This document shows, in pieces, positions 8,836-29,282 of a stretch of 64,000 bases of DNA (positions are counted from its first letter, which is position 1; each line of letters starts with the position of its first letter). The translations under genes were made by a program, and so were the position numbers. Origin of the DNA: Thiorhodococcus drewsii AZ1 (lineage in GTDB: Bacteria > Pseudomonadota > Gammaproteobacteria > Chromatiales > Chromatiaceae); assembly GCF_000224065.1 (NCBI RefSeq), contig NZ_AFWT01000010.1, positions 62,001 to 126,000 of the forward strand. The letters are read 5' to 3'. Under the pieces are notes generated by a model. That model saw only the letters and a list, made by a program, of their open reading frames with translations, was not told the DNA's origin and made no database searches.

Positions 8836-10026
8836 ATGTCCAAAGAAAAATTCCAGCGTAGCAAGCCCCACGTCAACGTCGGCACCATCGGCCACGTCGA
8901 CCACGGGAAGACCACGCTCACGGCAGCGATCACTACGCACCAGGCGCGTAAGTTCGGTGGTGAAGCGCGGGGCTACGGTCAGATCGACAATGCTCCGGAA
9001 GAGCGCGAGCGCGGCATTACCATCGCGACCGCTCACGTCGAGTACGAGACCGAGAACCGTCACTATGCGCACGTCGACTGCCCCGGGCACGCCGACTACG
9101 TGAAGAACATGATCACGGGTGCGGCGCAGATGGACGGCGCGATCCTGGTGTGCTCGGCGGCCGATGGCCCCATGCCTCAGACCCGCGAGCATATCCTGCT
9201 CTCGCGTCAGGTTGGTGTGCCTTACATCGTCGTGTACCTGAACAAGGCCGACATGGTCGACGATGCCGAGCTCCTGGAGCTGGTCGAGATGGAAGTGCGC
9301 GAGCTGCTCTCCAGCTACGACTTCCCCGGTGACGACACCCCGATTGTCACCGGTTCCGCCAAGTTGGCGCTTGAGGGCGATACCTCCGACATCGGTGGTC
9401 CCTCGATCGACAAGCTGATGGAAGCGCTCGACAGCTACATCCCCGAGCCCGAGCGTGCCGTCGACGGCGCCTTCCTGATGCCGATCGAAGACGTATTCTC
9501 GATCTCCGGTCGCGGCACCGTGGTGACCGGGCGTGTCGAGCGCGGGATCATCAAGGTTGGCGAGGAAGTGTCCATCGTTGGCATCAAGGACACCGTCAAG
9601 ACCATTTGTACCGGTGTCGAGATGTTCCGCAAGCTGCTCGACCAAGGTCAGGCTGGCGACAACATCGGTGCGTTGCTGCGTGGCACCAAGCGTGAGGATG
9701 TCGAGCGTGGTCAGGTGTTGGCCAAGCCCGGTTCCATCACGCCGCACACCCACTTCGAGGCTGAGGTGTACGTGCTGAGCAAGGAAGAGGGCGGACGTCA
9801 CACCCCCTTCTTCAACGGCTATCGTCCGCAGTTCTACTTCCGGACGACCGACGTCACCGGCGCTTGCGATCTGCCCGAAGGGGTCGAGATGGTTATGCCT
9901 GGCGATAACGTCAAGATGACGGTCAAGCTGATCGCGCCGATCGCGATGGAAGAAGGCTTGCGCTTTGCGGTACGTGAAGGTGGTCGTACCGTCGGTGCCG
10001 GCGTCGTTTCCAAGATCATCGAATGA
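8836..10026 (+). CDS. tuf: Elongation factor Tu (first copy)
   Basis: GTPase that carries aminoacyl-tRNA to the ribosomal A site. 396 residues with G1 G-H-V-D-H-G-K-T (residues 19-26), the switch I effector region, D-C-P-G-H-A-D-Y and N-K-A-D, then beta-barrel domains 2 and 3. An upstream in-frame extension runs through tRNA-Thr and is not used; the start is ATG 8836 with GGGGAG before it. The protein is identical to the second copy (26169-27359) except at residue 48, where this one has Gly (GGT) and the other has Asp (GAT). Residue 48 lies in switch I and is Asp in E. coli. It belongs to the tRNA-tuf-tRNA-secE unit. Confidence 0.97.
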   Translation: MSKEKFQRSKPHVNVGTIGHVDHGKTTLTAAITTHQARKFGGEARGYGQIDNAPEERERGITIATAHVEYETENRHYAHVDCPGHADYVKNMITGAAQMDGAILVCSAADGPMPQTREHILLSRQVGVPYIVVYLNKADMVDDAELLELVEMEVRELLSSYDFPGDDTPIVTGSAKLALEGDTSDIGGPSIDKLMEALDSYIPEPERAVDGAFLMPIEDVFSISGRGTVVTGRVERGIIKVGEEVSIVGIKDTVKTICTGVEMFRKLLDQGQAGDNIGALLRGTKREDVERGQVLAKPGSITPHTHFEAEVYVLSKEEGGRHTPFFNGYRPQFYFRTTDVTGACDLPEGVEMVMPGDNVKMTVKLIAPIAMEEGLRFAVREGGRTVGAGVVSKIIE

Positions 10027-10094
10027 TCTTGTGTTTTACCGGCGCGTGATTCGGGTTGTTCTCGGAAAACGCGCCGTGAGTTGATATCGATTTT

Positions 10095-10170
<76 letters not shown>

Positions 10171-10204
10171 TTTAACCCATCGCTTAAGCGGCAGGCGATT
10201 TTTC

Positions 10205-10582
10205 ATGAATTCACGTGCAGAGGCCCGTGGCGCCAGCTTGGATTCGATCAAGCTGGCCGTCGCCGCATTTCTGTTGGTAATTGGCATCTTTGCTTTTTAC
10301 TACTTTTCGAGTGTGTCGACCCTCTTGCGTGTCGTCGGTCTGCTGGCAGTCAGTGGGGCGGCGATCGCTGTCGCCTTCCGGACCGAGCGTGGTCATATCC
10401 TTTGGCAATTCGTCTCTGACGCGCGGATGGAAGTTCGCAAGGTCGTATGGCCAACGCGTCAGGAAACGCTGCAGACGACGCTCGTTGTCGTCGTTATGGT
10501 GCTGATTCTCGGCATCGTTCTGTGGCTGTTCGATATGGTCTTGATGACGATTCTGCGATTCCTGACCGGCCAAGGGGGCTGA
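10205..10582 (+). CDS. secE: Preprotein translocase subunit SecE
   Basis: Small essential clamp subunit of the SecYEG channel in the inner membrane. The 125-residue protein has three hydrophobic segments, at about 16-35, 40-58 and 92-117, as in E. coli-type SecE. Between the second and third lies the conserved amphipathic stretch [13 protein letters not shown], which packs against SecY. It lies 34 bp after tRNA-Trp and only 2 bp before nusG, so it is translated in a secE-nusG unit. SecY is encoded at 36578-37930 in this window; SecG is not here. Confidence 0.96.
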   Translation: MNSRAEARGASLDSIKLAVAAFLLVIGIFAFYYFSSVSTLLRVVGLLAVSGAAIAVAFRTERGHILWQFVSDARMEVRKVVWPTRQETLQTTLVVVVMVLILGIVLWLFDMVLMTILRFLTGQGG

Positions 10583-10584
10583 AG

Positions 10585-11118
10585 ATGTCGATGCGTTGGT
10601 ACGTCATCCATGCCTACTCGGGCTTTGAGGGGCAGGTCAAGCGTTCGCTAGAGGATCGCATCAAACGGGCTGGGCTTGACGATCAGTTCGGCATGATTCT
10701 CGTCCCGACCGAAGAGGTCGTCGAGATGCGTGGCGGTCAGCAGCGCAAGAGCGAACGCAAGTTCTTCCCCGGTTACGTCCTGATCAACATGGAAATGACC
10801 GACGAGACTTGGCATTTGGTCAAGAGCGTCCCCAAGGTCATGGGCTTTATTGGCGGAACCGGTGATCGTCCGGCTCCCGTGCCCGATTCTCAAGCTCAGG
10901 TGATTCTTCAGCGTCTGGAAGAGGGTGGCGAGAAGCCCCGTCCAAAGGTGCTCTACGAACCTGGCGAGGTGGTGCGCGTAGTCGATGGTCCCTTCACCGA
11001 TTTCAATGGTGTCGTCGAGGATGTCGATTACGACAAGAGTCGGGTCAAGGTCTCCGTGCTGATCTTCGGGCGTTCGACACCGGTTGATCTCGAATTCTCC
11101 CAGGTCGAGAAAGGCTAA
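10585..11118 (+). CDS. nusG: Transcription termination/antitermination protein NusG
   Basis: Binds RNA polymerase through its N-terminal domain and Rho or ribosomal S10 through its C-terminal KOW domain, coupling transcription to translation and Rho termination. 177 residues: NGN domain from [13 protein letters not shown], including the F-F-P-G-Y-V-L-I motif, and a KOW domain at about 125-177 ([11 protein letters not shown]). Start ATG 10585 follows the secE stop by 2 bp; ATG 10591 is an alternative. Longer upstream starts overlap secE and are unlikely. Confidence 0.96.
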   Translation: MSMRWYVIHAYSGFEGQVKRSLEDRIKRAGLDDQFGMILVPTEEVVEMRGGQQRKSERKFFPGYVLINMEMTDETWHLVKSVPKVMGFIGGTGDRPAPVPDSQAQVILQRLEEGGEKPRPKVLYEPGEVVRVVDGPFTDFNGVVEDVDYDKSRVKVSVLIFGRSTPVDLEFSQVEKG

Positions 11119-11281
11119 TCGGCGGAGGTGCCCGCTCGGGTGCCCTCCAAACCAGGATCCTTAAATGAAGCGTGACCGAGCCTGGTTTCCGGTTCGGTCT
11201 TCATATCCTGTCCCCGTCGTGGGGCACTTCCGGGGAGCCAGGGCTTCCGTCTCTGGCGATCGCACCCATTGGAGACATATC

Positions 11282-11716
11282 GTGGCAAAGAAAATCAATG
11301 CCTACATCAAGCTGCAGGTCAAGGCGGGCGAGGCCAATCCTAGCCCTCCGGTCGGCCCCGCGCTTGGTCAGCATGGCGTGAACATCATGGAGTTCTGCAA
11401 GGCGTTTAACGCGCGCACGCAGGACATGGAAAAGGGGCTGCCGACGCCGGTCGTCATCACCGTCTATTCCGATCGCAGCTTCACCTTCATTACCAAGACC
11501 CCGCCTGCTTCGGTTCTGCTGAAGAAGACGTTGGGCATCCAGAAGGGCAGCTCGAATCCGAACACCAGTAAGGTCGGTACCGTGACTCGCGAGCAACTCG
11601 AGCAGGTCGCGACCATCAAGATGCCGGATTTGAGCGCGGCCGATATGGACGCCGCTGTCCGTACCATCGCGGGCAGTGCTCGGGCGATGGGTCTCAATGT
11701 CGAGGGGGTGAACTAA
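11282..11716 (+). CDS. rplK: 50S ribosomal protein L11
   Basis: Forms the stalk base with 23S rRNA helices 43-44, where translation factors and RelA act. 144 residues beginning [12 protein letters not shown], with the proline-rich linker [13 protein letters not shown] and an RNA-binding C-terminal domain. The start is GTG 11282; an open frame reaching back to 11165 has no family similarity before this point. The stop shares one base with rplA, so the two are translationally coupled. The 163-bp gap after nusG is a leader without a clear promoter. Confidence 0.96.
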   Translation: MAKKINAYIKLQVKAGEANPSPPVGPALGQHGVNIMEFCKAFNARTQDMEKGLPTPVVITVYSDRSFTFITKTPPASVLLKKTLGIQKGSSNPNTSKVGTVTREQLEQVATIKMPDLSAADMDAAVRTIAGSARAMGLNVEGVN

Positions 11717-12411
11717 TGGCTGGTCTGTCCAAGCGTGTTCGTGCGATCCGCGAACGGGTCGAGCCGGGCAAGGCATACCCCGCCGAGGAGGCGTTCGCGC
11801 TTCTGAAGGAGTTGTCTCAGGTCAAGTTCGCCGAAAGCGTCGACGTTGCGGTCAATCTGGGTGTCGATCCGCGTAAGTCCGATCAGGTCGTGCGTGGTTC
11901 CACCGTGCTGCCCCACGGCATTGGCAAGACCGTTCGGGTCGCCGTGTTCGCTCAGGGCGCCGGTGCCGAGGCAGCGAAAGAAGCTGGCGCGGATCGTGTC
12001 GGTTTCGAAGATCTGGCCGAAGAGATGAAGGCCGGTCAGCTTGATTATGATGTCGTCATCGCCTCGCCTGATGCGATGCGTGTCGTCGGTCAGCTGGGTA
12101 AGGTGCTGGGTCCTCGCGGTCTCATGCCTAACCCCAAGGTCGGCACCGTGTCGCCGGATGTCGCCGAGGCCGTGCGCAATGCCAAGGCCGGTCAGGTTCG
12201 TTATCGGACCGACAAGGGCGGCATCATCCACTGCCCGCTCGGCAAGGTCGACTTCGAGCCGGAGAAGCTGCGTGAGAATCTGGAGGCGTTGCTGGGCAGC
12301 CTGATGAAGGCGAAGCCTACCTCGGCGAAGGGTGTTTATATGCAGCGGGTGACCGTTTCCAGCACCATGGGTCCTGGTTTGACGGTCGATCATTCCGGCC
12401 TGAGCATGTGA
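11716..12411 (+). CDS. rplA: 50S ribosomal protein L1
   Basis: Builds the mobile L1 stalk that helps release E-site tRNA; in gammaproteobacteria it also represses its own operon by binding the rplK leader mRNA. 231 residues, normal length, with the family motifs [12 protein letters not shown] and the conserved G-K-V-D-F near residue 175. The ATG overlaps the rplK TAA by one base. A 276-bp gap with leader hairpins separates it from rplJ. Confidence 0.96.
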   Translation: MAGLSKRVRAIRERVEPGKAYPAEEAFALLKELSQVKFAESVDVAVNLGVDPRKSDQVVRGSTVLPHGIGKTVRVAVFAQGAGAEAAKEAGADRVGFEDLAEEMKAGQLDYDVVIASPDAMRVVGQLGKVLGPRGLMPNPKVGTVSPDVAEAVRNAKAGQVRYRTDKGGIIHCPLGKVDFEPEKLRENLEALLGSLMKAKPTSAKGVYMQRVTVSSTMGPGLTVDHSGLSM

Positions 12412-12687
12412 TTTTACGATCCCGGTGCCTGTGTGCCGGGACGTTCTAGGTTTCTTTGAGGTCTCGGCAACCGCCGGAGGCCGTCAAAGACCGCAGGTGT
12501 CTCGTTGACCGATCGGAGTGACGTCGATGGGACTTAATGCATCCGCCGCCTGCGCAGACGGTGCTCCCGAGTCAGGTTGTATTGCTGATGAAGGCGCACA
12601 TTTCAGGCGTGCCATGGAATCGCGGGATGCGGTTCGCGGGAGCGCCGCCCGACCTCGGTCGGGTTATCTAGTTCAGAGGTGACGACA
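12412..12687 (+). promoter_or_regulatory. rplJ leader (likely L10-L12 autoregulatory region)
   Basis: This 276-bp gap between rplA and rplJ holds two visible hairpins: TCCCGG/CCGGGA (12420-12441), and CCCGAC-CTCG-GTCGGG (12648-12663), the latter ending 11 nt before the Shine-Dalgarno. In E. coli the equivalent leader binds the L10-L7/L12 complex to control rplJL translation. Assigning that role here rests on position and structure only. Confidence 0.45.
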
Positions 12688-13215
12688 GTGGCGCTAAATT
12701 TTGCGCAAAAAGAAGCAATCGTCGCCGAAGTCGCGGAAGTCGCTAAAAGCGCCTATTCGGCCATCGGTGCCGAATACCGGGGCTTGACCGTCGAGCAATT
12801 GACCAAGCTGCGCGTGGAAGCACGCAAGTCTGGCGTCTATGTTCGTGTGGTTAAGAATACCCTGGCGCGGCGCGCGCTGGAAGACACAGATTTCGCCTGC
12901 ATGCGAGATGGGCTGACCGGCCCGATGATTCTCGCCTTCTCGCAGGAAGATCCTGGTGCCGCAGCACGCGTTGTCGAGGCATTTGCGAAGGAGCACGGCA
13001 AATTCCAGGTGCGCTTGGTCGCCCTGGGCGGCAAGCTGCTTGATCCATCGGATATTGGCGCTCTCGCCAAGATGCCGACCTACGATCAGGCTGTCAGCAT
13101 GCTGATGTCGGTCATGAAGGCTCCAGTGCAGAAGCTCGCAGCGACCATCAACGAGGTGCCGGGCAAGCTGGTCCGCACCATTGCCGCGATTCGCGATGCC
13201 AAAGAGGCCGCCTGA
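12688..13215 (+). CDS. rplJ: 50S ribosomal protein L10
   Basis: Anchors the L7/L12 dimers on the ribosomal stalk and binds 23S rRNA beside L11. 175 residues beginning A-L-N-F-A-Q-K-E-A-I-V-A-E-V, with the conserved Y-R-G-L-T-V-E-Q-L and N-T-L-A-R-R-A motifs. GTG 12679 would add three residues. GTG 12688 matches the usual N-terminus and is preceded by AGAGGTGA, so it is preferred. It is followed 59 bp later by rplL, its stalk partner. Confidence 0.95.
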   Translation: MALNFAQKEAIVAEVAEVAKSAYSAIGAEYRGLTVEQLTKLRVEARKSGVYVRVVKNTLARRALEDTDFACMRDGLTGPMILAFSQEDPGAAARVVEAFAKEHGKFQVRLVALGGKLLDPSDIGALAKMPTYDQAVSMLMSVMKAPVQKLAATINEVPGKLVRTIAAIRDAKEAA

Positions 13216-13274
13216 TCGGCGTCCTCAATTCATCAGCAATCCGATTACCCCGATTTAGACTTTAGGAGAAACCC

Positions 13275-13652
13275 ATGGCCGTTTCGAAAGAAGATATTCT
13301 CGAAGCGATTGGCAACATGACCGTGCTTGAGGTCGTCGATCTCATCAGCGCGATGGAAGAGAAGTTCGGCGTGACCGCCGCTGCCGCCGTCGCCGTCGCC
13401 GCTCCTGGCGCGGGTGCGGATGCCGCTCCTGCTGAAGAGCAGACCGAGTTCGACGTCATTCTGACCTCCTTCGGCGCAAACAAGGTTGGCGTCATCAAGG
13501 CTGTTCGCGGTCTCACCGGTCTCGGCCTGAAGGAAGCGAAGGACGCCGTCGAAGGCGCCCCGACCACCCTGAAGGAAGGCATCTCCAAGGCCGAAGCCGA
13601 AGCGGCCAAGAAGGAGCTCGAAGAGGCTGGCGCCAGCGTCGAAATCAAGTAA
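13275..13652 (+). CDS. rplL: 50S ribosomal protein L7/L12
   Basis: Multicopy stalk protein that recruits EF-Tu, EF-G, IF2 and RF3. 125 residues in the normal three-part layout: a helical dimerisation domain (residues 1-35), an Ala/Val/Gly hinge (about 36-52, [13 protein letters not shown]), and the C-terminal factor-binding domain with G-A-N-K-V-G-V-I-K and G-L-G-L-K-E-A-K. A strong AGGAGA precedes ATG 13275. The stalk genes are transcribed into rpoB through an attenuator-like hairpin. Confidence 0.97.
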   Translation: MAVSKEDILEAIGNMTVLEVVDLISAMEEKFGVTAAAAVAVAAPGAGADAAPAEEQTEFDVILTSFGANKVGVIKAVRGLTGLGLKEAKDAVEGAPTTLKEGISKAEAEAAKKELEEAGASVEIK

Positions 13653-13690
13653 CGGCGCATTGCGTCGCTACGTCTTCGACGAAGCGTTCG

Positions 13691-13719
13691 GGCTGGCGGC
13701 GACAAGCCGCCGGCCTTTT
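13691..13719 (+). terminator. Attenuator/terminator hairpin between rplL and rpoB
   Basis: GGCTGGCGGC (13691-13700) pairs with GCCGCCGGCC (13706-13715; one T-G) around loop GACAA and is followed by TTTTC. E. coli also has a partial terminator here that lowers rpoBC expression relative to the stalk genes; the same role is likely. Confidence 0.7.
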
Positions 13720-13883
13720 CCCGTTGGGTCGAGACAGTCCGACGGCGTACCCTGTTTTGGGGACGTCGCCGAGCGCGGCGCTGATCACGCTATCGGTTTG
13801 ATGCTCGTACCTTGCCGTCTGCAACCCGCATCAGAGTTCACGCCCCGTCAGGGACCCAAGCAAGCACCTCGAGGGAAGGCATA

Positions 13884-18059
<4,176 letters not shown>

Positions 18060-18070
18060 GGAGAAGGCTC

Positions 18071-18096
18071 CGAGGTGCGCGTTCCTGCGCACCTCG
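18071..18096 (+). other. Perfect 10-bp hairpin in the rpoB-rpoC gap
   Basis: CGAGGTGCGC (18071-18080) and GCGCACCTCG (18087-18096) pair perfectly around GTTCCT, 11 nt after the rpoB stop. There is no T-run behind it, so it is more likely an RNA-processing or stability element than a terminator. Confidence 0.6.
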
Positions 18097-18283
18097 TGAA
18101 TGGATAGGTTTCCGCGGGAACGATCGGACCTTGCCGATTGGCGTTTTACGTCTTGGTGGTCCTTGGAGCGTTTCGTGGCTCCTGTTCGTTTGCGTTCTTC
18201 TTGGGTGTGGCGTTGCCCGGAGCCACATCAGGCGAATTTAGGGCCAGCGTTTAGCCGGTTATCCCAGGCAGGAGATAAAGGTC

Positions 18284-22816
<4,533 letters not shown>

Positions 22817-22858
22817 GGTGTCGCGAGCCCGAGCCTGTCATTCATCCGTGATAGGATG

Positions 22859-22887
22859 TTGACAGGTAAGGGGTAGCTCCCTATACT
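22859..22887 (+). promoter_or_regulatory. Sigma-70 promoter of the str operon
   Basis: TTGACA (22859-22864), 17 bp, then TATACT (22882-22887): a near-consensus promoter 43 bp after the rpoC stop, with a predicted start near 22895. The -35 overlaps an inverted repeat, CCTGTCA (22834-22840) with TGACAGG (22860-22866). It would drive rpsL-rpsG-fusA-tuf independently of rpoBC. Confidence 0.8.
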
Positions 22888-22899
22888 GCTCTGTCTCAG

Positions 22900-22922
22900 C
22901 TAGCCGGCGATCTGCCGGCTAG
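22900..22922 (+). other. 5'-leader hairpin of the str transcript, or rpoBC terminator
   Basis: CTAGCCGGC-GATCT-GCCGGCTAG is a perfect 9-bp stem followed by TCTCATTTTCTT. It begins about 5 nt after the predicted str start. It could end rpoBC transcripts, attenuate str transcription, or shield the 5' end of the str mRNA. Confidence 0.6.
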
Positions 22923-23089
22923 TCTCATTTTCTTAGTCCGGTTCCTTGGTCTGGGCTCATCGCCCGGTCCCCGAGTCGATCGATTGCATTCGTGCGTCAA
23001 GCTGGTGGTGTTTGGCCGGCTGGGTTTCGTGCAGGTATTCGTTTGACTCTCGTGATTATGGCGCGAGGGCGCCGCTGGAGACTGATTGC

Positions 23090-23464
23090 ATGGCAACGAT
23101 CAACCAACTCGTCCGGAAGCCTCGCCGGCGCAACGTGGCCAAGTCCAACGTGCCCGCGTTGGAGGCATGCCCGCAGCGCCGCGGCGTTTGTACGCGTGTC
23201 TATACCACGACCCCGAAGAAGCCGAACTCGGCTCTGCGTAAGGTCGCCCGCGTACGCCTGACCAACGGCTTCGAGGTCGCTTCCTATATTGGTGGTGAAG
23301 GACATAATCTTCAGGAGCACTCGGTGGTCCTGATTCGCGGTGGCCGCGTCAAGGACTTGCCTGGCGTGCGCTATCACACCGTGCGCGGCACGCTGGACAC
23401 GTCCGGTGTCGAGAAGCGGCGTCAGGGTCGCTCCAAGTACGGCGCCAAGCGCCCGAAGAAGTGA
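23090..23464 (+). CDS. rpsL: 30S ribosomal protein S12
   Basis: Decoding-centre protein of 124 residues, exactly the E. coli length. It starts [12 protein letters not shown] at ATG 23090; a longer frame to 22946 is not conserved. Lys43 in [11 protein letters not shown] and the Lys in [10 protein letters not shown] are unmutated, so streptomycin sensitivity is predicted. The Asp after that second Lys is the RimO methylthiolation site in E. coli. First gene of the str operon; rpsG follows after 61 bp. Confidence 0.97.
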   Translation: MATINQLVRKPRRRNVAKSNVPALEACPQRRGVCTRVYTTTPKKPNSALRKVARVRLTNGFEVASYIGGEGHNLQEHSVVLIRGGRVKDLPGVRYHTVRGTLDTSGVEKRRQGRSKYGAKRPKK

Positions 23465-23522
23465 TCGTCGCTGTAGCGACCCCTAGCAGCTAACTAGTTA
23501 ACGACCAAGGTCGGAGTCTTAA

Positions 23523-23996
<474 letters not shown>

Positions 23997-24050
23997 CGTT
24001 TTTTCTAGCGGTCTTTACGATCTTTAAGATTCATCAGGGCGGATTCAGTC

Positions 24051-26147
24051 GTGGCACGTAGCACACCCATCGAGCGGTATCGCAATCTTGGCATCATGGC
24101 TCACATCGATGCTGGGAAGACCACCACTACAGAGCGCATCCTTTTCTATACGGGTGTCTCTCACAAGATTGGCGAAGTGCACGATGGCGCTGCCACCATG
24201 GACTGGATGGAGCAGGAGCAGGAGCGTGGTATTACCATCACCTCTGCGGCGACGACCTGCTTCTGGAAGGGCATGGGCCACGACCGTCCCGAGCACCGTA
24301 TCAATATCATCGACACCCCCGGACACGTCGACTTCACCATTGAGGTTGAGCGTTCGCTGCGTGTGTTGGACGGCGCCTGCGCGGTCTTCTGCGCGGTCGG
24401 CGGTGTTGAGCCTCAGTCAGAGACCGTCTGGCGTCAGGCCGACAAGTACGGCGTCCCGCGTCTTGCGTTCGTCAACAAGATGGACCGCATGGGTGCGAAC
24501 TTCTTCCGTGTCGTTGGGCAGGTGAAGGACCGTTTGGGCGGCAATCCCGTTCCGATTCAGGTTCCGATCGGTGCCGAGGAAGACTTCAAGGGCGTCGTCG
24601 ACCTGGTGAAGATGAAGGCCGTCTATTGGGACGATGCCTCGCGCGGCATGGAGTTCGAGCTGCGCGATATCCCCGAGGATCTCGTCGCAACCTGCGCAGA
24701 GTGGCGCGAGAAGATGGTCGAGGCAGCCGCCGAGGCCAGCGAAGAGCTGATGGAAAAGTATCTCGAGGGCGTCGAGCTGACCCTGGAGGAAATCCAGTTT
24801 GGTCTGCGCGCTCGTACGCTCAAGAGCGAGATCGTGCCCATGCTCTGCGGTACGGCCTTCAAGAACAAGGGTGTTCAGGCCATGCTGGACGCCGTGATCG
24901 ATTACATGCCGTCGCCGATCGACGTGCCCGCGATCAAGGGCATTCTCGACGACAAGGACGAGTCCGAGGGTGAGCGTCACGCCTCCGATGAGGAGCCGTT
25001 CGCCTCGCTCGCGTTCAAGATCGCGACCGACCCCTTCGTCGGCACCCTGACCTTCTTCCGTGTGTACTCGGGTGTGATCCGTTCCGGTGACACCGTTTAC
25101 AACCCGGTCAAGCGTAAGAAGGAGCGCGTCGGTCGTATCCTGCAGATGCACGCCAACGATCGTCAGGAGCTCAAGGAAGTCCACGCGGGCGATATCGCCG
25201 CCGCCGTCGGCCTCAAGGACGTCACCACCGGTGACACCCTGTGCGATCTCAACAACATCATCACCCTGGAGCGCATGGAGTTCCCGGAGCCGGTTATCTC
25301 GGTTGCGGTGGAGCCCAAGACCAAAAGCGACCAGGAGAAGATGGGTATCGCCCTGCAGAAGCTGGCGCAGGAAGACCCCTCCTTCCGTGTGCATACCGAC
25401 GAGGAATCGGGGCAGACCATCATCTCCGGTATGGGTGAGCTGCACCTGGAGATCATCGTCGACCGCATGCGTCGCGAGTTCAAGGTCGAGGCCAATGTGG
25501 GTGCGCCTCAGGTCAGCTACCGTGAGACCATTCGTGCGACCGTCGAGCAGGACACCAAGTTCGCTCGCCAGTCCGGTGGCCGCGGTCAGTACGGTCACGT
25601 TCTCATCCGTGTCGAGCCGCAGGAGGCGGGCGGCGGTTACGAATTCGTCAACGCGATCGTTGGCGGTGCCGTGCCGAAGGAATATATCCCCGCTGTTGAT
25701 AAAGGTATTCAGGAGGCCATGAAGAACGGCATTCTCGCCGGGTTCCCCATGGTCGACGTTAAGGTCACGCTCTACGACGGTTCCTATCACGAGGTCGATT
25801 CGAGCGAAATGGCCTTCAAGATCGCAGGCTCCATGGCGATCAAGGAGGCGGCAGCTAAGGCCAAGCCAGTACTGCTTGAGCCCATCATGAAGGTCGAGGT
25901 CGTGACGCCAGAGGAAAACATGGGTGATGTCATGGGCGACTTGAACAGTCGTCGCGGCATGATTCAGGGAATGGATGACGCGCCTTCCGGCAAGATCATT
26001 CGTGCCGAGGTTCCTCTGTCCCAGATGTTCGGATATGCGACCGACCTGCGGTCGGCGACCCAGGGTCGCGCGACCTACAGCATGGAGTTCAGTAAGTACA
26101 ACGAGGTGCCCGCCAGCATTGCCGAAGCGGTCTCCAAGAAACAGTAA
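24051..26147 (+). CDS. fusA: Elongation factor G
   Basis: Translocase GTPase that moves tRNAs and mRNA after peptide bond formation and, with RRF, recycles ribosomes. 698 residues, normal length. It has the P-loop [11 protein letters not shown] at residues 17-27, D-T-P-G-H-V-D-F and N-K-M-D-R-M-G, and the domain IV motif G-R-G-Q-Y-G-H-V. Start is GTG 24051, in the A-R-S-T-P-I-E-R-Y context typical for the family. It is followed after 21 bp by the second tuf gene. Confidence 0.97.
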   Translation: MARSTPIERYRNLGIMAHIDAGKTTTTERILFYTGVSHKIGEVHDGAATMDWMEQEQERGITITSAATTCFWKGMGHDRPEHRINIIDTPGHVDFTIEVERSLRVLDGACAVFCAVGGVEPQSETVWRQADKYGVPRLAFVNKMDRMGANFFRVVGQVKDRLGGNPVPIQVPIGAEEDFKGVVDLVKMKAVYWDDASRGMEFELRDIPEDLVATCAEWREKMVEAAAEASEELMEKYLEGVELTLEEIQFGLRARTLKSEIVPMLCGTAFKNKGVQAMLDAVIDYMPSPIDVPAIKGILDDKDESEGERHASDEEPFASLAFKIATDPFVGTLTFFRVYSGVIRSGDTVYNPVKRKKERVGRILQMHANDRQELKEVHAGDIAAAVGLKDVTTGDTLCDLNNIITLERMEFPEPVISVAVEPKTKSDQEKMGIALQKLAQEDPSFRVHTDEESGQTIISGMGELHLEIIVDRMRREFKVEANVGAPQVSYRETIRATVEQDTKFARQSGGRGQYGHVLIRVEPQEAGGGYEFVNAIVGGAVPKEYIPAVDKGIQEAMKNGILAGFPMVDVKVTLYDGSYHEVDSSEMAFKIAGSMAIKEAAAKAKPVLLEPIMKVEVVTPEENMGDVMGDLNSRRGMIQGMDDAPSGKIIRAEVPLSQMFGYATDLRSATQGRATYSMEFSKYNEVPASIAEAVSKKQ

Positions 26148-26168
26148 TTCAGTTATAGGTAGAGCGGG

Positions 26169-27359
<1,191 letters not shown>

Positions 27360-27363
27360 GGAC

Positions 27364-27675
27364 ATGACGAACCAGAGAATTCGTATTCGATTGAAGGCTT
27401 TCGATCATCGTCTGATCGATCAGTCCGCCCGCGAGATCGTGGATACCGCCAAGCGCACTGGCGCTCAGGTGCGTGGTCCGGTCCCGCTGCCCTCGAAGAA
27501 GGAGCGTTTCACCGTTCTGGTGTCGCCGCACGTCAACAAGGACGCGCGCGACCAGTACGAGCTGCGGACCCACAAGCGCCTGATGGATATCGTCGACCCG
27601 ACCGACAAGACGGTCGACGCGCTGATGAAACTGGATCTGGCCGCCGGTGTCGACGTCCAGATCAAGCTGAGCTGA
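27364..27675 (+). CDS. rpsJ: 30S ribosomal protein S10 (NusE)
   Basis: Head protein of the small subunit that also acts as NusE, contacting NusB in antitermination complexes and the NusG KOW domain. 103 residues from ATG 27364, the same length as E. coli S10. The conserved loop [13 protein letters not shown] and the segment R-T-H-K-R-L-M-D are present. Only 4 bp separate it from tuf, so there is no room for an independent S10 promoter or the long L4-regulated leader of E. coli. Confidence 0.97.
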   Translation: MTNQRIRIRLKAFDHRLIDQSAREIVDTAKRTGAQVRGPVPLPSKKERFTVLVSPHVNKDARDQYELRTHKRLMDIVDPTDKTVDALMKLDLAAGVDVQIKLS

Positions 27676-27685
27676 GGACGATACG

Positions 27686-28336
27686 ATGACGATTGGAGTT
27701 ATCGGCCGCAAAGCCGGCATGACGCGCCTCTTCACCGAGACCGGCGAGAGCGTTCCGGTCACCGTGATTGAGGTGACGCCGAATCACATCAGCCAGGTGA
27801 AGTCCGCCGAGACCGATGGCTATTGCGCCATTCAGGTTGCATTCGGTGCGCGTCGCGCCTCTCGGGTGACCAAGCCGATGGCTGGTCACTACGCTAAGGC
27901 CGGCGTCGAGGCCGGCGAGGTGTTGAAAGAATTTCGTCTCGAAGGCGAGGAAGGTGCGGACCTACAGGTCGGACAGGAGATTTCGGTCTCCATCTTCGAA
28001 CCTGGCCAGAAGGTCGACGTGCGTGGCGTGACCAAGGGTCGCGGTTTCGCCGGCGTCATTCGCCGTCACCACTTTGCCGGACAGGATCGGACCCATGGTA
28101 ACTCGCTGTCGCACCGCGCGCCGGGTTCCATCGGTCAGAACCAGACCCCTGGTCGTGTCTGGAAGGGTAAGAAGATGGCTGGTCACCTGGGTGCGGCCAA
28201 TCGTTGTCAGCAGAACCTAGAGGTAGTGCGGGTCGATACCGACCGTAACCTGCTGCTGGTCCGTGGCGGTGTGCCGGGACCGACCGGCGGGCGATTGATC
28301 GTGCTGCCGTCCGTGAAGCAAAAGAACAAGGGCTAA
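27686..28336 (+). CDS. rplC: 50S ribosomal protein L3
   Basis: Early-assembling 23S-binding protein whose loop reaches toward the peptidyl transferase centre. 216 residues starting [14 protein letters not shown]. The central [16 protein letters not shown] motif contains the Gln methylated by PrmB in E. coli. Followed after 6 bp by rplD. Confidence 0.97.
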   Translation: MTIGVIGRKAGMTRLFTETGESVPVTVIEVTPNHISQVKSAETDGYCAIQVAFGARRASRVTKPMAGHYAKAGVEAGEVLKEFRLEGEEGADLQVGQEISVSIFEPGQKVDVRGVTKGRGFAGVIRRHHFAGQDRTHGNSLSHRAPGSIGQNQTPGRVWKGKKMAGHLGAANRCQQNLEVVRVDTDRNLLLVRGGVPGPTGGRLIVLPSVKQKNKG

Positions 28337-28342
28337 GCACTC

Positions 28343-28954
28343 ATGGAACTCGCCATTCGAAACCACACTGGCTCGGCCAGTGTGCAGGTTTCAGACGCCG
28401 TGTTCGGCGTCGAATATAAACCAGGTTTGGTTCATCAGGTCGTGGTCGCCTATCTCGCGGGTGCGCGCGCTGGAACCAAGGCTCAGAAGAATCGTTCTGC
28501 CGTCTCGGGTGGCGGTGCCAAGCCGTGGCGTCAAAAGGGAACGGGGCGTGCTCGTGCCGGTACGTCGCGCAGCCCGATCTGGCGCTCCGGTGGTGTCACC
28601 TTCGCAGCCCAGCCGCGCGATTACTCTCAGAAGGTGAACCGCAAGATGTATCGTGGCGCCGTGCGCTCGATCATCTCCGAGCTGGTCCGTGCCGAACGTC
28701 TGATCGTTGCGCCGGAGTTGTCGCTCGAAGCACCCAAGACCAAGGAATTGCTCGCGCTGTTGAAGACCTACGACGTTCGGGATGTGCTCATTCTGACCGA
28801 CGGCTTCGATGACAAGCTCTTCCTGGCTGCGCGCAATCTTCCGAATGTCGATGTCATGTCGGCTCAGGAAGTGGATCCGGTGAGCATGGTGACCTTTGAT
28901 TCCGTGCTCGCAACCGAAGCGGCCATCAAGCAGCTTGAGGAGCGACTGGCATGA
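28343..28954 (+). CDS. rplD: 50S ribosomal protein L4
   Basis: Globular domain on the subunit surface with a long loop into the exit tunnel. The loop sequence [15 protein letters not shown] with the preceding P-W-R-Q-K-G-T-G is intact, a region where macrolide-resistance mutations arise in other bacteria. 203 residues. In E. coli L4 represses the S10 operon, but the leader it binds is not obvious here. The stop overlaps the rplW start (ATGA). Confidence 0.97.
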   Translation: MELAIRNHTGSASVQVSDAVFGVEYKPGLVHQVVVAYLAGARAGTKAQKNRSAVSGGGAKPWRQKGTGRARAGTSRSPIWRSGGVTFAAQPRDYSQKVNRKMYRGAVRSIISELVRAERLIVAPELSLEAPKTKELLALLKTYDVRDVLILTDGFDDKLFLAARNLPNVDVMSAQEVDPVSMVTFDSVLATEAAIKQLEERLA

Positions 28955-29250
28955 GCAGCAATGAGCGTCTGATGAAGGTGCTGGTTGCGCCAATCATCTC
29001 CGAGAAGTCCTCGCGTCTGGCGGAAACCGCTGGACAGGTGGCCTTCCGCGTCACGACCGATGCGACCAAGCAGGAAGTGGCGAGTGCCGTTGAGCTGCTC
29101 TTCGAGGTTCAGGTCGATACCGTCCAGATCCTCAACGTGAAGGGCAAGCAAAAGCGCCACGGGCAACGCCTGGGCAAGCGGCAGGACTGGCGCAAGGCGT
29201 ATGTGCGCTTGAAAGCCGGTCAAGATATCGACTTCGGCGGCGGCGCGTAA
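28951..29250 (+). CDS. rplW: 50S ribosomal protein L23
   Basis: Sits at the tunnel exit and is the docking site for trigger factor and SRP. 99 residues with the conserved segment P-I-I-S-E-K-S and an extended loop [12 protein letters not shown]. It starts at ATG 28951, overlapping the rplD stop by 4 bp, so translation is coupled. Length agrees with proteobacterial L23 (about 100). Confidence 0.97.
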   Translation: MSSNERLMKVLVAPIISEKSSRLAETAGQVAFRVTTDATKQEVASAVELLFEVQVDTVQILNVKGKQKRHGQRLGKRQDWRKAYVRLKAGQDIDFGGGA

Positions 29251-29282
29251 GCGCGGCGGCGGACAGCAACGGATAGACCAAG

